A stretch of 64,000 bases of DNA. Origin: MFD01213-c1 sp963704405. GTDB lineage: Bacteria > Planctomycetota > Phycisphaerae > Tepidisphaerales > Tepidisphaeraceae. Shown here one piece after another: positions 42,364 to 50,651 of this stretch; position 1 is the first letter of the stretch; each line of letters starts with the position of its first letter. The position numbers and the translations under genes are program-made. The notes below the pieces were generated by a model. The model did not search any database. It was not told the DNA's origin and saw only the letters and a program-made list of their open reading frames with translations. The stretch spans positions 3,410,001-3,474,000 of the forward strand of contig OY969903.1 of NCBI GenBank assembly GCA_963704405.1, given 5' to 3'.

Positions 42364-42972
42364 GTGAGCGAACAAACGAATCATCCTGAGTCGAGTGGTG
42401 AACAGCCTAATGACAAACCGAAGATGGAGAATTTCAGCCATCAACCGGTGGCGGCGCGCGTGCCGGAACGGGTGGCGAAGGGAATTTTCTGCACTGGGCA
42501 GGTCATTCTGGATAGTCCGAAGGAATTCGTGATTGATTTCCTGCAGGGATTGACGCGACCGTTTCAGGTGGTGTCGCGGGTGGTGGTGACGCCGCAGACG
42601 GTATCGGAGCTGGTGGATGCGCTGTCGCAGAACCTGGAGATGTACACGAAAACGTATGGCGCTCCTCCGCCTGTACCGGGGCCGATTCCAGATCGGCGAC
42701 CGACGATCCAGGAGATTTATGAAAACTTCCGGCTGCCGGAGGAGTTGCTGAGCGGTACGTATGCAAATTCGGTGCTGATCGGGCATTCACCGACGGAGTT
42801 CTTTTTTGATTTTATCAGCGGTTTTTATCCGACGTCGGCGGTGGCTTCGCGGATTTTTTTGCCATGCCAGCAGGTGCCGCGGTTTTTGAATGCGCTGACG
42901 GCGAGCCTGAAGCAGCATCGGGTGAGGTATCAGCAGCGAGATGATTCGGGGGATGGGGGGATGTTGTTGTAG
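42364..42972 (+). CDS. Tandem DUF3467 protein
   Basis: 202 residues from GTG 42364. Two copies of the same small module are visible: IFCTGQVILDSPKEFVIDFLQGL with VVSRVVVTPQTVSELVDALSQNLEMYTKTYG, and YANSVLIGHSPTEFFFDFISGF with VASRIFLPCQQVPRFLNALTASLKQHRVRY. Each has the N-x-(4)-hx-S-P-x-EF-x-hDF signature of DUF3467, which is normally a single-copy protein of about 100 residues. The function is unknown; the sequences are soluble and lack a signal peptide. The 3' end overlaps the converging NtrC-type gene by 43 bases. Confidence 0.88.
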   Translation: MSEQTNHPESSGEQPNDKPKMENFSHQPVAARVPERVAKGIFCTGQVILDSPKEFVIDFLQGLTRPFQVVSRVVVTPQTVSELVDALSQNLEMYTKTYGAPPPVPGPIPDRRPTIQEIYENFRLPEELLSGTYANSVLIGHSPTEFFFDFISGFYPTSAVASRIFLPCQQVPRFLNALTASLKQHRVRYQQRDDSGDGGMLL

Positions 42973-44399
42973 GGCGCGAAGGGGACGTTGTTTGCTTCGC
43001 CTACGTCGAGCCGGTACTTGCGCATTTTTTTGTAGAGCGTGGTGCGGTTGATATCCAGTTCGTCGGCGGTGGCCTGGCGGTTCCAGTCGTTGCGCTTGAG
43101 CGCGGCTTCGATGATGCGGCGTTCGGGGACTTCCAAGGCTTGCTCCAGCGGCATCGGTTGATCGAAAGTGTCCTGATCGGGGCGCGGGGGGATGGCGCGG
43201 GGGGAATAAAACTGGATGGATTCGGGGAGGTCTTCGACATCAATCTGCGGGCGGCGGCAGAGCACCACCGCGCGCTCGATCGCGTTTTCGAGCTCGCGGA
43301 CGTTGCCGGGCCAGTTGTATCTTTGAAGGGCGGCCATGGCGGCTTCGGTGATGCTGATGATCTCGCGGCCGGATTCTTTCTTGAAATACCGCAAAAATGC
43401 GCCGGCAAGCAGCGGGATATCGCTGAGGCGCTCACGCAGGCCGGGGAGCCTGATCGTGACGACGTTGATGCGGTAGTAAAGGTCCTGGCGGAATTTCTGC
43501 TCGGCGACGAGCGTATTCAGATCGACGTTGCTGGCGAGGATGACACGGACATCGACGGTCTTGGTGTCGTTGCTGCCGACGGGTTCGAAAGCGCGCTCCT
43601 GCAGGACGCGGAGGAGTTTGACCTGCATGGCGGGCGAGGCGGAATTGATTTCGTCGAGAAAGAGGGTGCCACCGTCGGCGGCCATGAAGCGGCCGAGCTT
43701 GTCGGCGATGGCGCCGGTGAAGGCGCCGCGGACGTGGCCGAAGAGCTCGGATTCGAGGAGGGTTTCGGGGAGCGCGCCGCAACTGACTTCGATGAACGGT
43801 TTGTCACGCCGGGGGGATCGGTGATGGATAGCGCGCGCGAGAAGCGATTTGCCGGTGCCGGATTCGCCGGTCATGAGGACGGTCGTGCGGCTGTCGGCGA
43901 CGGCTTCGACGAGGTCGAATATCTTGAGCATCTTGTGGTCGTGACCGACGACATTTTCCAGACCGAAACGGAGATCAAGCTGGTTGCGGAGCGTTTGATT
44001 TTCAAACAGCAACGATTGCTGGCGAGCGGCTTTTTCGACAACGACGCGAATCTCATCATCCACGATTGGCTTGGTAAGGTAATCAAATGCGCCCATCTTG
44101 GTGGCTTCAACGGCGCCTTCGATCGAGCCGAAACCGGTGATGACGATCACAACGACATGGGGGAAGCGGCGACGAACATCCCGCAAAAAATCAGTGGTGC
44201 GGACACCGGGCATGTTGATGTCGGCCAGCAGCAATTCCATCTGCCCGTTCTCGAGCTGATTGAATGCGTCTTCGGGCTGATCGCTGGTGCGGACGTCGTA
44301 GCCTTCGCGGCGAAGAAACTGCGACAGGGACTGGAGCATGATGCGGTCTTCATCAAGAATCAGGAGGCGCGGTTTGTGGAGGGGGTTGGCTTGGATCAT
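42930..44399 (-). CDS. NtrC-family sigma-54-dependent response regulator
   Basis: 489 residues from ATG 44399. The receiver (8-125) has ILDEDR, acceptor Asp in ELLLADINMPG, and Lys in DYLTKPIVDD. The AAA+ domain has Walker A MTGESGTGKSLLARAIHH, the sigma-54 contact loop GAFTGA, Walker B GTLFLDEIN and the second region RINVVTIRLPGLRERLSDIPLL. The C-terminal Fis-type helix-turn-helix is IIEAALKRNDWNRQATADELDINRTTLYKKMRKY. It should activate sigma-54 promoters when phosphorylated; no cognate kinase is adjacent. Reading further upstream to 44525 would translate a dispersed repeat, so that extension is rejected. Confidence 0.95.
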   Translation of the reverse strand: MIQANPLHKPRLLILDEDRIMLQSLSQFLRREGYDVRTSDQPEDAFNQLENGQMELLLADINMPGVRTTDFLRDVRRRFPHVVVIVITGFGSIEGAVEATKMGAFDYLTKPIVDDEIRVVVEKAARQQSLLFENQTLRNQLDLRFGLENVVGHDHKMLKIFDLVEAVADSRTTVLMTGESGTGKSLLARAIHHRSPRRDKPFIEVSCGALPETLLESELFGHVRGAFTGAIADKLGRFMAADGGTLFLDEINSASPAMQVKLLRVLQERAFEPVGSNDTKTVDVRVILASNVDLNTLVAEQKFRQDLYYRINVVTIRLPGLRERLSDIPLLAGAFLRYFKKESGREIISITEAAMAALQRYNWPGNVRELENAIERAVVLCRRPQIDVEDLPESIQFYSPRAIPPRPDQDTFDQPMPLEQALEVPERRIIEAALKRNDWNRQATADELDINRTTLYKKMRKYRLDVGEANNVPFAPYNNIPPSPESSRC

Positions 44400-44408
44400 G
44401 GTTTGTTC

Positions 44409-44444
44409 GTCCGTGGTCAGTTGTCCGTGGTCGGTTGTCCGTTG
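44409..44444. repeat. GTCCGTGGTCAGTTG-type dispersed repeat before the NtrC-type gene
   Basis: Units GTCCGTGGTCAGTT, GTCCGTGGTCGGTT and GTCCGTTG stand in tandem 10 bases before the reverse-strand start codon. The sequence matches the hisF repeat (27923-28002) at most positions and has the same place and direction relative to its gene. Confidence 0.75.
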
Positions 44445-44823
44445 CGGCCGGGTGCGTTGTGGTTTTTTGGCAACGGGTGTCCTCTTTCTGCATCGGCAAG
44501 ATGGAACGTTGACCGGAAGCCACATTGGAATTTTGGGGGTGATAAAAAGGTGTCGCGGGTTCTGGGGTGGCGTGGTTTAATTCGGGTTGGTTTTATGGGA
44601 CTGGCCTGGGGGCGGTTTGGTGGGCAGAAAGTGTGTCCCTATACTCTTTAGGGCGCGATTACGAAGTATTTTTGGGGTGCGGTGATTGGTAGTGTAGTGG
44701 GGGCTTGCAGTTGTGAAAAATATTGCGCGGTTTTTTGGTGTCGATGAGAAAGGGGGTCCTGTCGATTCGGGATGGCGATATTAAGCGGCAGCCGATATTG
44801 TCATCGCAACTTTTTAAAGGGGT
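44445..44823. other. Intergenic region between the NtrC-type gene and the CxxC protein gene
   Basis: A G-rich divergent region of 379 bases. Short open frames are present but none is convincing. Near the right end, TTTTTAAAGGGG lies just before the start at 44824 and serves as ribosome-binding region. I cannot support a specific promoter. Confidence 0.4.
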
Positions 44824-45694
44824 TTGATGATGCAAAAAAGTTTTGTGTTGGTCCTGCGGGTTCTTGTTGTGATGGTGATGGTTGGCTTATGGGTTGCGAC
44901 GCCGACGCGGGTATGGTCGGCAGATAGCGCGAAAACAACCGGGCCGGCATTGGTTGGGGTGATGAAGGTGGATGGGACGACGGTTCGGGGAACGCTGGTG
45001 TCTTCTGATCCGGAAGGGGTAACGATTCAGCCACCGACGAAGATTGTGAAGACGGGGAAGTCGGCGAAGGATGCCCCGGCGCCGGTGACGCCGGACCCGG
45101 TGGTGGTTGCATGGAAGGATATCAAGGCGGTCTCAAATGGTTTGACTTATCGCAAGGCGCTGGATGTATGGAAGGCGCAGCATTTATCGGAGTTGTGCGA
45201 GACCTGTCGCGGGGAGCGTATGGTCTGGTGCCCGACGTGTAAGGGGACGCAGCACGATCCGGCGGCCGGCAAGGAATGCAAGACGTGCGGGGGTGAATTG
45301 CTGGTGGATTGTAAAACCGCGCATTGTGAGAAAGGGCAGATTCCCTGTCCGGCCAAATGTCTGAAACTGACCGAAGGAACCTGGGTTAAGCATGCCGACG
45401 GTGTGCGCTGGCGTACCTTTCCGATGGCAAAAGGCGCGTCGGCCAATTATAGCGAACATCATCTCGGTCATCTGATCGTGCTGGATTATAAAGAGAATAC
45501 GGCCACCGATGTGGGGGTTTGTCCGACGTGCGGCGGGACGATGAAGATCGACGATCCGGCATGTCATGGCACCGGAAAAGTGCCTTGCCCGACGTGCTCG
45601 GCGAAAAGACGCCGCCCCTTGCCCGGATCATTGCGATCACGGGCGAGTGGTATGCCCGGATTGCAAAGGGACGGGTTTGAAGAAGGCTGCGTGA
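44824..45694 (+). CDS. Secreted Cys-rich DnaJ-type zinc-finger protein, frameshifted near the end
   Basis: About 289 residues. A signal peptide (VLVLRVLVVMVMVGLWVATPTRVWS) is followed by a small beta domain (VGVMKVDGTTVRGTLVSSDPEGVTIQPP). Then come CxxCxG-type zinc-finger repeats: CETCRGERMVWCPTCKGT, ECKTCGGELLVDC, KGQIPCPAKC, VCPTCGGTMKIDD and VPCPTCS. At 45604-45607 one extra A breaks the frame; without it the protein continues KDAAPCPDHCDHGRVVCPDC, then KGTGLKKAA, and stops at 45692-45694, completing the last finger. Untreated, the frame runs on to 45783 with no similarity. Zinc or disulfide binding outside the cytoplasm is inferred; no partner is known. Confidence 0.75.
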
Positions 45695-45813
45695 AGGTGA
45701 AAAATGGCGGTATCACTCCACTAGCGAGGAGGGGTGTTGTTCCACTAATCTACTTTGCTTCGGCCGCCAGGGTGCGGTTTTGATTCGGCAGCAGCATGTT
45801 TTAAGAAAGATTT

Positions 45814-46740
45814 GTGGACGTGATGAGCAATGTGAGCAGTTACAGCCTGACGCATTTGAAGCAGCTTGAAGCGGAGAGCATCCACATCATTCGGGAGGTG
45901 GCGGCGGAGTTTCAGAATCCGGTGATGCTTTATTCCATTGGGAAGGATTCTTCCGTGATGGTGCGGCTGGCGCAGAAGGCGTTTTTCCCCGGGCGGTTGC
46001 CGTTTCCTTTAATGCACGTGAATACGACGTGGAAGTTCAGGGAGATGATCGCGTTTCGGGATCGGTTCTGCGTGGAAAATAAACTCGACCTGATCGAGCA
46101 TATTAATGTGGAGGCGGCGCGGGAGGGGATGAACCCGTTTGATTACGGGTCGAATAAATTCACCGCCGTCATGAAGACGCAGGCGCTGAAGGATGCCTTG
46201 AATCAGCATGGGTTTGATGCGGCGTTTGGGGGCGCGCGGCGGGATGAGGAAAAGAGCCGCGCCAAGGAGCGGGTGTATTCATTCCGGGATCGGCTGCACC
46301 AGTGGGACCCGAAAAATCAGCGGCCGGAGCTTTGGAATCTGTACAACGGGAAGGTGAACAAGGGGGAGTCGATCCGCGTGTTTCCGCTGTCGAACTGGAC
46401 GGAGCTGGACGTCTGGCAATACATCTACCTGGAGAACATTCCAATTGTGCCGCTCTATTTCGCGGCCGAGCGGCCGGTGGTGAAGCGGGATGGGACGCTC
46501 ATCATGGTGGACGACGAGCGGATGCGGCTGGAACCGGGGGAGAAGCCGGAGATGAAGAGGGTGCGGTTTCGAACGCTGGGGGATTATCCGCTGACGGGAG
46601 CGGTGGAAAGCAGCGCGACCACGCTGCCGGAGATTATTCAGGAAATGCTGGTGGCGAGAAATTCTGAACGGCAGGGGCGGATGATCGATCATGATGAGGC
46701 GGGGTCGATGGAGCAGAAAAAACGTGAAGGGTATTTTTGA
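45814..46740 (+). CDS. cysD: Sulfate adenylyltransferase subunit 2
   Basis: 308 residues from GTG 45814; ATG 45823 is an alternative. CysD makes APS from sulfate and ATP together with the GTPase CysN. Motifs: LEAESIHIIREVAAEFQNPVMLYSIGKDSSVM with the PP-loop, LPFPLMHVNTTWKFREMIAFRD, DAAFGGARRDEEKSRAKERVYSFRD, FPLSNWTELDVWQYIYLENIPIVPLYFA, and the RQGRMIDHDEAGSMEQKKREGYF end. It should be followed at once by cysN, but a repeat-bounded GxxExxY gene lies between them. Confidence 0.97.
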   Translation: MDVMSNVSSYSLTHLKQLEAESIHIIREVAAEFQNPVMLYSIGKDSSVMVRLAQKAFFPGRLPFPLMHVNTTWKFREMIAFRDRFCVENKLDLIEHINVEAAREGMNPFDYGSNKFTAVMKTQALKDALNQHGFDAAFGGARRDEEKSRAKERVYSFRDRLHQWDPKNQRPELWNLYNGKVNKGESIRVFPLSNWTELDVWQYIYLENIPIVPLYFAAERPVVKRDGTLIMVDDERMRLEPGEKPEMKRVRFRTLGDYPLTGAVESSATTLPEIIQEMLVARNSERQGRMIDHDEAGSMEQKKREGYF

Positions 46741-46746
46741 AGAGGG

Positions 46747-47254
46747 TGTGAACGCCAAGGCCGCCAAGGTGAAGACTAAGTGAGGTGGAATTGTGGCTCA
46801 TGAGGATGAAGAACGGGGATTTGTTGAGCCGGATGCGGAGTTGGATGCCCTTGCGCGAGGTGATTGGGGCGGCGATTGAGGTTCATCGGCGCTTTGGTCC
46901 TGGATTGGACGAGGCGATGTATGAAGCGGCAATGAAGGTCGAGTTGAGGCTTCGTCAGATACCGTTTGAGTCACAAGTGCACATTCAGGTCGAATACAAA
47001 GGTGAGCCAATCGGAACCCGTCGGATGGACCTGATCATCGGAGGGCGCCTTGTGGTTGAACTCAAGGCGATCGAACAGTTGTCGTCATTGCACAAGGCGC
47101 AAGTAAAGACTTATCTGAAGATCACCGGCTTGAACCTTGGATTGCTTATTAATTTTAACGTCGTGCTCTTAAAGGACGGACTTAAGCGAATTATTTATCA
47201 CCCTTGATTCACTTGGCGTTCTTCCCTGGCGGCCTTGGAGTCTTGGCGTTCACA
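46747..47254. mobile_element. Repeat-bounded GxxExxY unit inserted between cysD and cysNC
   Basis: TGTGAACGCCAAG (46747-46759) and CCAAGGCCGCC (46756-46766) on the left have exact inverted copies on the right (CTTGGCGTTCACA, 47242-47254, and GGCGGCCTTGG, 47228-47238). The GxxExxY gene fills the space between. The left end begins 7 bases after the cysD stop and the right end lies 12 bases before the cysNC start. That this unit moves is inferred from its layout. Confidence 0.6.
46793..47207 (+). CDS. GxxExxY protein (PD-(D/E)XK-like), frameshifted near the N-terminus
   Basis: About 138 residues. GTG 46793, behind GAGGTGG, reads MAHEDEERGFVEPDAELDALAR. At about 46852-46858 two bases seem lost in a GC repeat, and the next frame continues REVIGAAIEVHRRFGPGLDEAMYEAAMKVELRLRQIPFESQ with the family signature (here GLDEAMY), then VEYKGEPIGTRRMDLIIGGRLVVELKAIEQL, in which Asp and the E-x-K resemble the catalytic core of the PD-(D/E)XK fold, and ends ITGLNLGLLINFNVVLLKDGLKRIIYHP. 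The family function is unknown. It lies inside repeats between cysD and cysNC. Confidence 0.88.
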
Positions 47255-47266
47255 GACGAATTCACC

Positions 47267-49204
47267 ATGCAGCAGTTGACTCTGAATAACGAAGACATTC
47301 ACTCGTACCTTGACCGGCATCAGCGGAAGGAGCTTCTGCGGTTTTTGACTTGTGGGTCGGTGGATGATGGCAAATCCACGCTGATCGGGCGGTTGCTTCA
47401 TGACACGAAGATGATCTACGAAGATCAACTGGCGGCGGTGAAGCGGGACTCGGCGAAGGTGGGAACTACCGGGGCGGGGGAAATCGATCTGGCGCTGCTG
47501 ACCGATGGACTGAAGGCGGAGCGCGAGCAGGGAATCACCATTGATGTGGCGTATCGATATTTTTCCACGGACAAACGAAAATTTATCATTGCCGATACGC
47601 CGGGGCATGAGCAGTACACGCGAAATATGGCGACGGGGGCGAGCACCTGCCAGCTTGCGATTATTCTGATCGATGCGCGATATGGCGTGGTTTCGCAGAC
47701 CCGGCGGCATAGTTTTATCGTGTCGCTGCTGGGGATTAAGCATGTAGTCGTTGCCATCAATAAGATGGACCTGGTGGGGTATAGCCAGGAGGCGTTTGAG
47801 GCGATCAAGGATGATTATACGGGGTTTGTGGCGAAGCTGGGGGTGCCGGATGTGCAGTTCATTCCGATCTCGGCGCTGAAGGGGGACAATGTTGTTGAAA
47901 AGAGCGCGGCGATGGGATGGTATCAGGGTCCGCCGCTGCTGAATCATCTGGAGACGGTGCATATTGCTTCGGATCGAAACCTGACGGACATGCGTTTTCC
48001 GGTGCAGTATGTGCTTCGACCGAACCTGGATTTCCGGGGGTTTTCGGGAACGGTCGCTTCGGGAATTATCCGCACGGGGGATGAGGTAATGGCGCTGCCT
48101 TCGGGGAAGCGCAGCCGGGTGAAATCGATTGTGACTTATGATGGGGAACTGCCCGAGGCGTTCAGTCCGCAGGCGGTGACGGTGACGCTGGAGGATGAGA
48201 TTGACGTGAGCCGCGGGGACATGCTGGTGCATCCGGGGAATGCGCCGCGGGTTTCGGCGCAGGTGGAGGCGATGGTGGTCTGGATGGGGGAGAAGCCTTT
48301 TGTTCCGGGGCGCAGTTATTGGGTGAAGCAAACGACGCGCATGGTGACGGGGGAGATTGCGGAGTTGCGGTACAGCGTTGACGTGAACACGCTGGAACAG
48401 CGGCCGGCGACGCAACTGGCGATGAATGAAGTGGGGCATGTGCTGCTGAGCCTCACGCAGCCGATCGCTTATGATCCTTACAAAATCAACGCGGCGACGG
48501 GCGCGTTGATCATCATCGATCGCCTGACGAACAACACTGTTGGCGCGGGGATGATCCTGGAGCGGACGGATCGGCGCGGGCAGGGCGATTTGTGGGGACA
48601 GTCGCCGGTGGCGGGAAAACTGAAGCAGAAGGTGAGTAAGATCAGCCTTGAGGAGCGAGAGCGACGCTTTGGCCAGAAAGGCGCGACGGTGCTGATCTAT
48701 GGGCTGACGGGTTCGGGCAAGGCTTCAATCGCTTATGAACTGGAGAAGCGATTGTGGGATATGCAGCGGGCGGTGACGGTTTTGTACGGGCCGGATATGC
48801 GGCAGGGATTATGCAGGGATTTGGGATTCACCGCCGACGATCGATCGGAAAATCTGCGGCGATCGGCGGAGGTGGCGAAGATCCTGAACGACGCCGGCCT
48901 GATCTGTATCTGCGCGTTTGGAGCGCCGCATGAAGCGGTGCGGCAGAAGGCGCGCGAGGTGGTGGGCACGGAGGCATTTGTGGAAGTGTATCTTTCAGCG
49001 CCGGTGGAGGTTTGCCGGCAGCGGGATCACAGCGGCGCGTATGCGCTGGCGGATAGCGGAAAGATCGCGCAGTTTCCGGGGGTGAGCGCGACATTTGAAG
49101 AGCCGGAACATGCGGATCTGGTGTTGCCGACGCATGAGCTGGAAATTGGGGAGAGCGTGGAGCGGATTATCGGGGTGCTCAGGGAGCGGAGATTTTTGGG
49201 GTGA
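47267..49204 (+). CDS. cysN: Bifunctional sulfate adenylyltransferase subunit 1 / adenylylsulfate kinase-like protein
   Basis: 645 residues from ATG 47267. Residues 1-430 are CysN: GSVDDGKSTLIGRLLHDTK, GITIDVAYRYF, DTPGHEQYTRNMATGAS, INKMDLVGYS, and the EF-Tu-like beta domains. Its GTPase cycle drives APS synthesis by CysD. Residues about 460-645 are CysC-like, but key spots differ from normal APS kinases: P-loop GLTGSGKAS (usually GSGKST), YGPDMRQGLCRDLGF (usually DGDNVRxGL), and CAFGAPHEAVR where ISPxR is expected. Kinase activity is therefore doubtful. A TTG at 47204 overlaps the upstream stop, but the extra residues would come from a repeat. Confidence 0.94.
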   Translation: MQQLTLNNEDIHSYLDRHQRKELLRFLTCGSVDDGKSTLIGRLLHDTKMIYEDQLAAVKRDSAKVGTTGAGEIDLALLTDGLKAEREQGITIDVAYRYFSTDKRKFIIADTPGHEQYTRNMATGASTCQLAIILIDARYGVVSQTRRHSFIVSLLGIKHVVVAINKMDLVGYSQEAFEAIKDDYTGFVAKLGVPDVQFIPISALKGDNVVEKSAAMGWYQGPPLLNHLETVHIASDRNLTDMRFPVQYVLRPNLDFRGFSGTVASGIIRTGDEVMALPSGKRSRVKSIVTYDGELPEAFSPQAVTVTLEDEIDVSRGDMLVHPGNAPRVSAQVEAMVVWMGEKPFVPGRSYWVKQTTRMVTGEIAELRYSVDVNTLEQRPATQLAMNEVGHVLLSLTQPIAYDPYKINAATGALIIIDRLTNNTVGAGMILERTDRRGQGDLWGQSPVAGKLKQKVSKISLEERERRFGQKGATVLIYGLTGSGKASIAYELEKRLWDMQRAVTVLYGPDMRQGLCRDLGFTADDRSENLRRSAEVAKILNDAGLICICAFGAPHEAVRQKAREVVGTEAFVEVYLSAPVEVCRQRDHSGAYALADSGKIAQFPGVSATFEEPEHADLVLPTHELEIGESVERIIGVLRERRFLG

Positions 49205-49427
49205 GGGGGAGTGGGGTGAAACGCAGCATATGTTGCGCTGGGCGACGCTGGTTAACTTATGGAGGGGGTTGCGGGCAAAGCAGAGGTCAGAGATCTTCGA
49301 TGATTTTGCCGCCGATGGGGTGTTGGTGAATGGCGGCGGAGGAATGTTGGGGGGATTTGCCATTGGTGTGCATGATGCCGCAATGATCTCATTTTCCAAT
49401 TGATGAAATTCCATTTACCATGGGTGC

Positions 49428-50471
49428 ATGGCAGAGCATGTTGCAATAATGGGCGATGGAGCGATGGCCACGGTCTGTTCGATCCTGCTGTCGCAAGGCG
49501 GGCATCGCGTGACGATGTGGGGGGCGTTTGAGGAATCGATCGATCGGCTGATTCAGAATCGCGAGAACCAGCGGCTGCTGCCGGGGACACGCATTCCGGA
49601 TTCCGTGCAACTGACGGCGAACGAAGCGGAATGCTTCAATGGCTGCACGATGATTCTATCGGCGGTGCCGACGCAATACATGCGCAGCGTCTGGAAGCGG
49701 CTGGCGAAGTTTGTTCCGAAAGATGTGCCCATCGTTTCGGTGGCGAAAGGAATTGAAAACGAAACGCTGCTGCGGCCGACACAGATCATCGCGGATGTCC
49801 TGGGAGGCAAGAAAACGTTTGAAGCAGGGCCGACTTGCGATTGGCCGCTGGCGGCGCTGTCGGGGCCGAATATTGCGGCGGAGTTGGCGAAGTATCTGCC
49901 GGGGACGGCAGTGGCGGCGTCGAATGATGAATCGCTGGGGCGGCGCGTGCAGTCGGCATTCAGCACGCAATGGTTCCGTGTCTATACGAATCCGGATGCG
50001 ATCGGTGTTGAACTGGCGGGAGCGACCAAGAATGTGATCGCGATCGCCGCGGGAATTCTGGATGGACTGGCCGCGGGAAATAATGCAAAGGCGGCGCTGG
50101 TGACGCGCGGGCTGGTTGAGATTACGCGATTAGGGGTTGCCATGGGAGCGAAGGCCGACACGTTCGCGGGACTTGCGGGATTGGGTGATCTGATCACAAC
50201 GTGCGTGAGCCCGGAAGGGCGCAATCGATCGGTTGGCGAACAGATTGGCAAGGGGCGGCAACTGGAGCAGATCCTGGAGAAGATGGACAGCGTGGCCGAG
50301 GGCGTTCCGACGACGCGATCGGTGGTGCAACTGGCGCGAAATTACAAGGTGGAGATGCCTATCACAGAAGCTGTACATGCCGTTTTGTTTGAGGGGAAGG
50401 ATGTGATCTTTGCGCTTACGGATTTGATGACGCGCGATCCGAAGCCGGAGTGGGAGGAGGCGGCTCGGTGA
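49428..50471 (+). CDS. gpsA: Glycerol-3-phosphate dehydrogenase [NAD(P)+]
   Basis: 347 residues. GpsA reduces dihydroxyacetone phosphate to sn-glycerol 3-phosphate for phospholipid synthesis. The Rossmann start is VAIMGDGAMATVCSILLSQGGHRVTMWG, followed by ILSAVPTQYMRSV, VSVAKGIENETLLRPTQII, ALSGPNIAAELAKYLPGTAVAA, and the catalytic lysine region GVELAGATKNVIAIAAGILDGLAAGNNAKAALVTRGLVEI, then AGLGDLITTCVSPEGRNRSVGEQIG. Monocistronic; the 223 bases before it contain nothing I can name. Confidence 0.96.
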   Translation: MAEHVAIMGDGAMATVCSILLSQGGHRVTMWGAFEESIDRLIQNRENQRLLPGTRIPDSVQLTANEAECFNGCTMILSAVPTQYMRSVWKRLAKFVPKDVPIVSVAKGIENETLLRPTQIIADVLGGKKTFEAGPTCDWPLAALSGPNIAAELAKYLPGTAVAASNDESLGRRVQSAFSTQWFRVYTNPDAIGVELAGATKNVIAIAAGILDGLAAGNNAKAALVTRGLVEITRLGVAMGAKADTFAGLAGLGDLITTCVSPEGRNRSVGEQIGKGRQLEQILEKMDSVAEGVPTTRSVVQLARNYKVEMPITEAVHAVLFEGKDVIFALTDLMTRDPKPEWEEAAR

Positions 50472-50651
50472 GGGATTTGGGAGTGGTTCGGGAGGGATTA
50501 TTTGATGGGATATTTGACGGAGTGCACCCCCTGTAAATGCTGATCGAGGGGAGATGGGGAATGAGGATTGAACAGGGGAATGCGGAGGGTTGTTGAACGC
50601 AAGACGGGGCGGCTTGCTAATCGATTTTGAGAAGCAGCGACAGTTTTATTT

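Noticed and set aside
44400..44525. N-terminal extension of the NtrC-type regulator to 44525
   Set aside because: It would translate the dispersed GTCCGTGG repeat; the receiver domain begins normally from 44399.
47204..47266. TTG start of cysNC at 47204
   Set aside because: The added residues come from the inverted repeat of the GxxExxY unit; the ATG at 47267 gives the usual CysN start.
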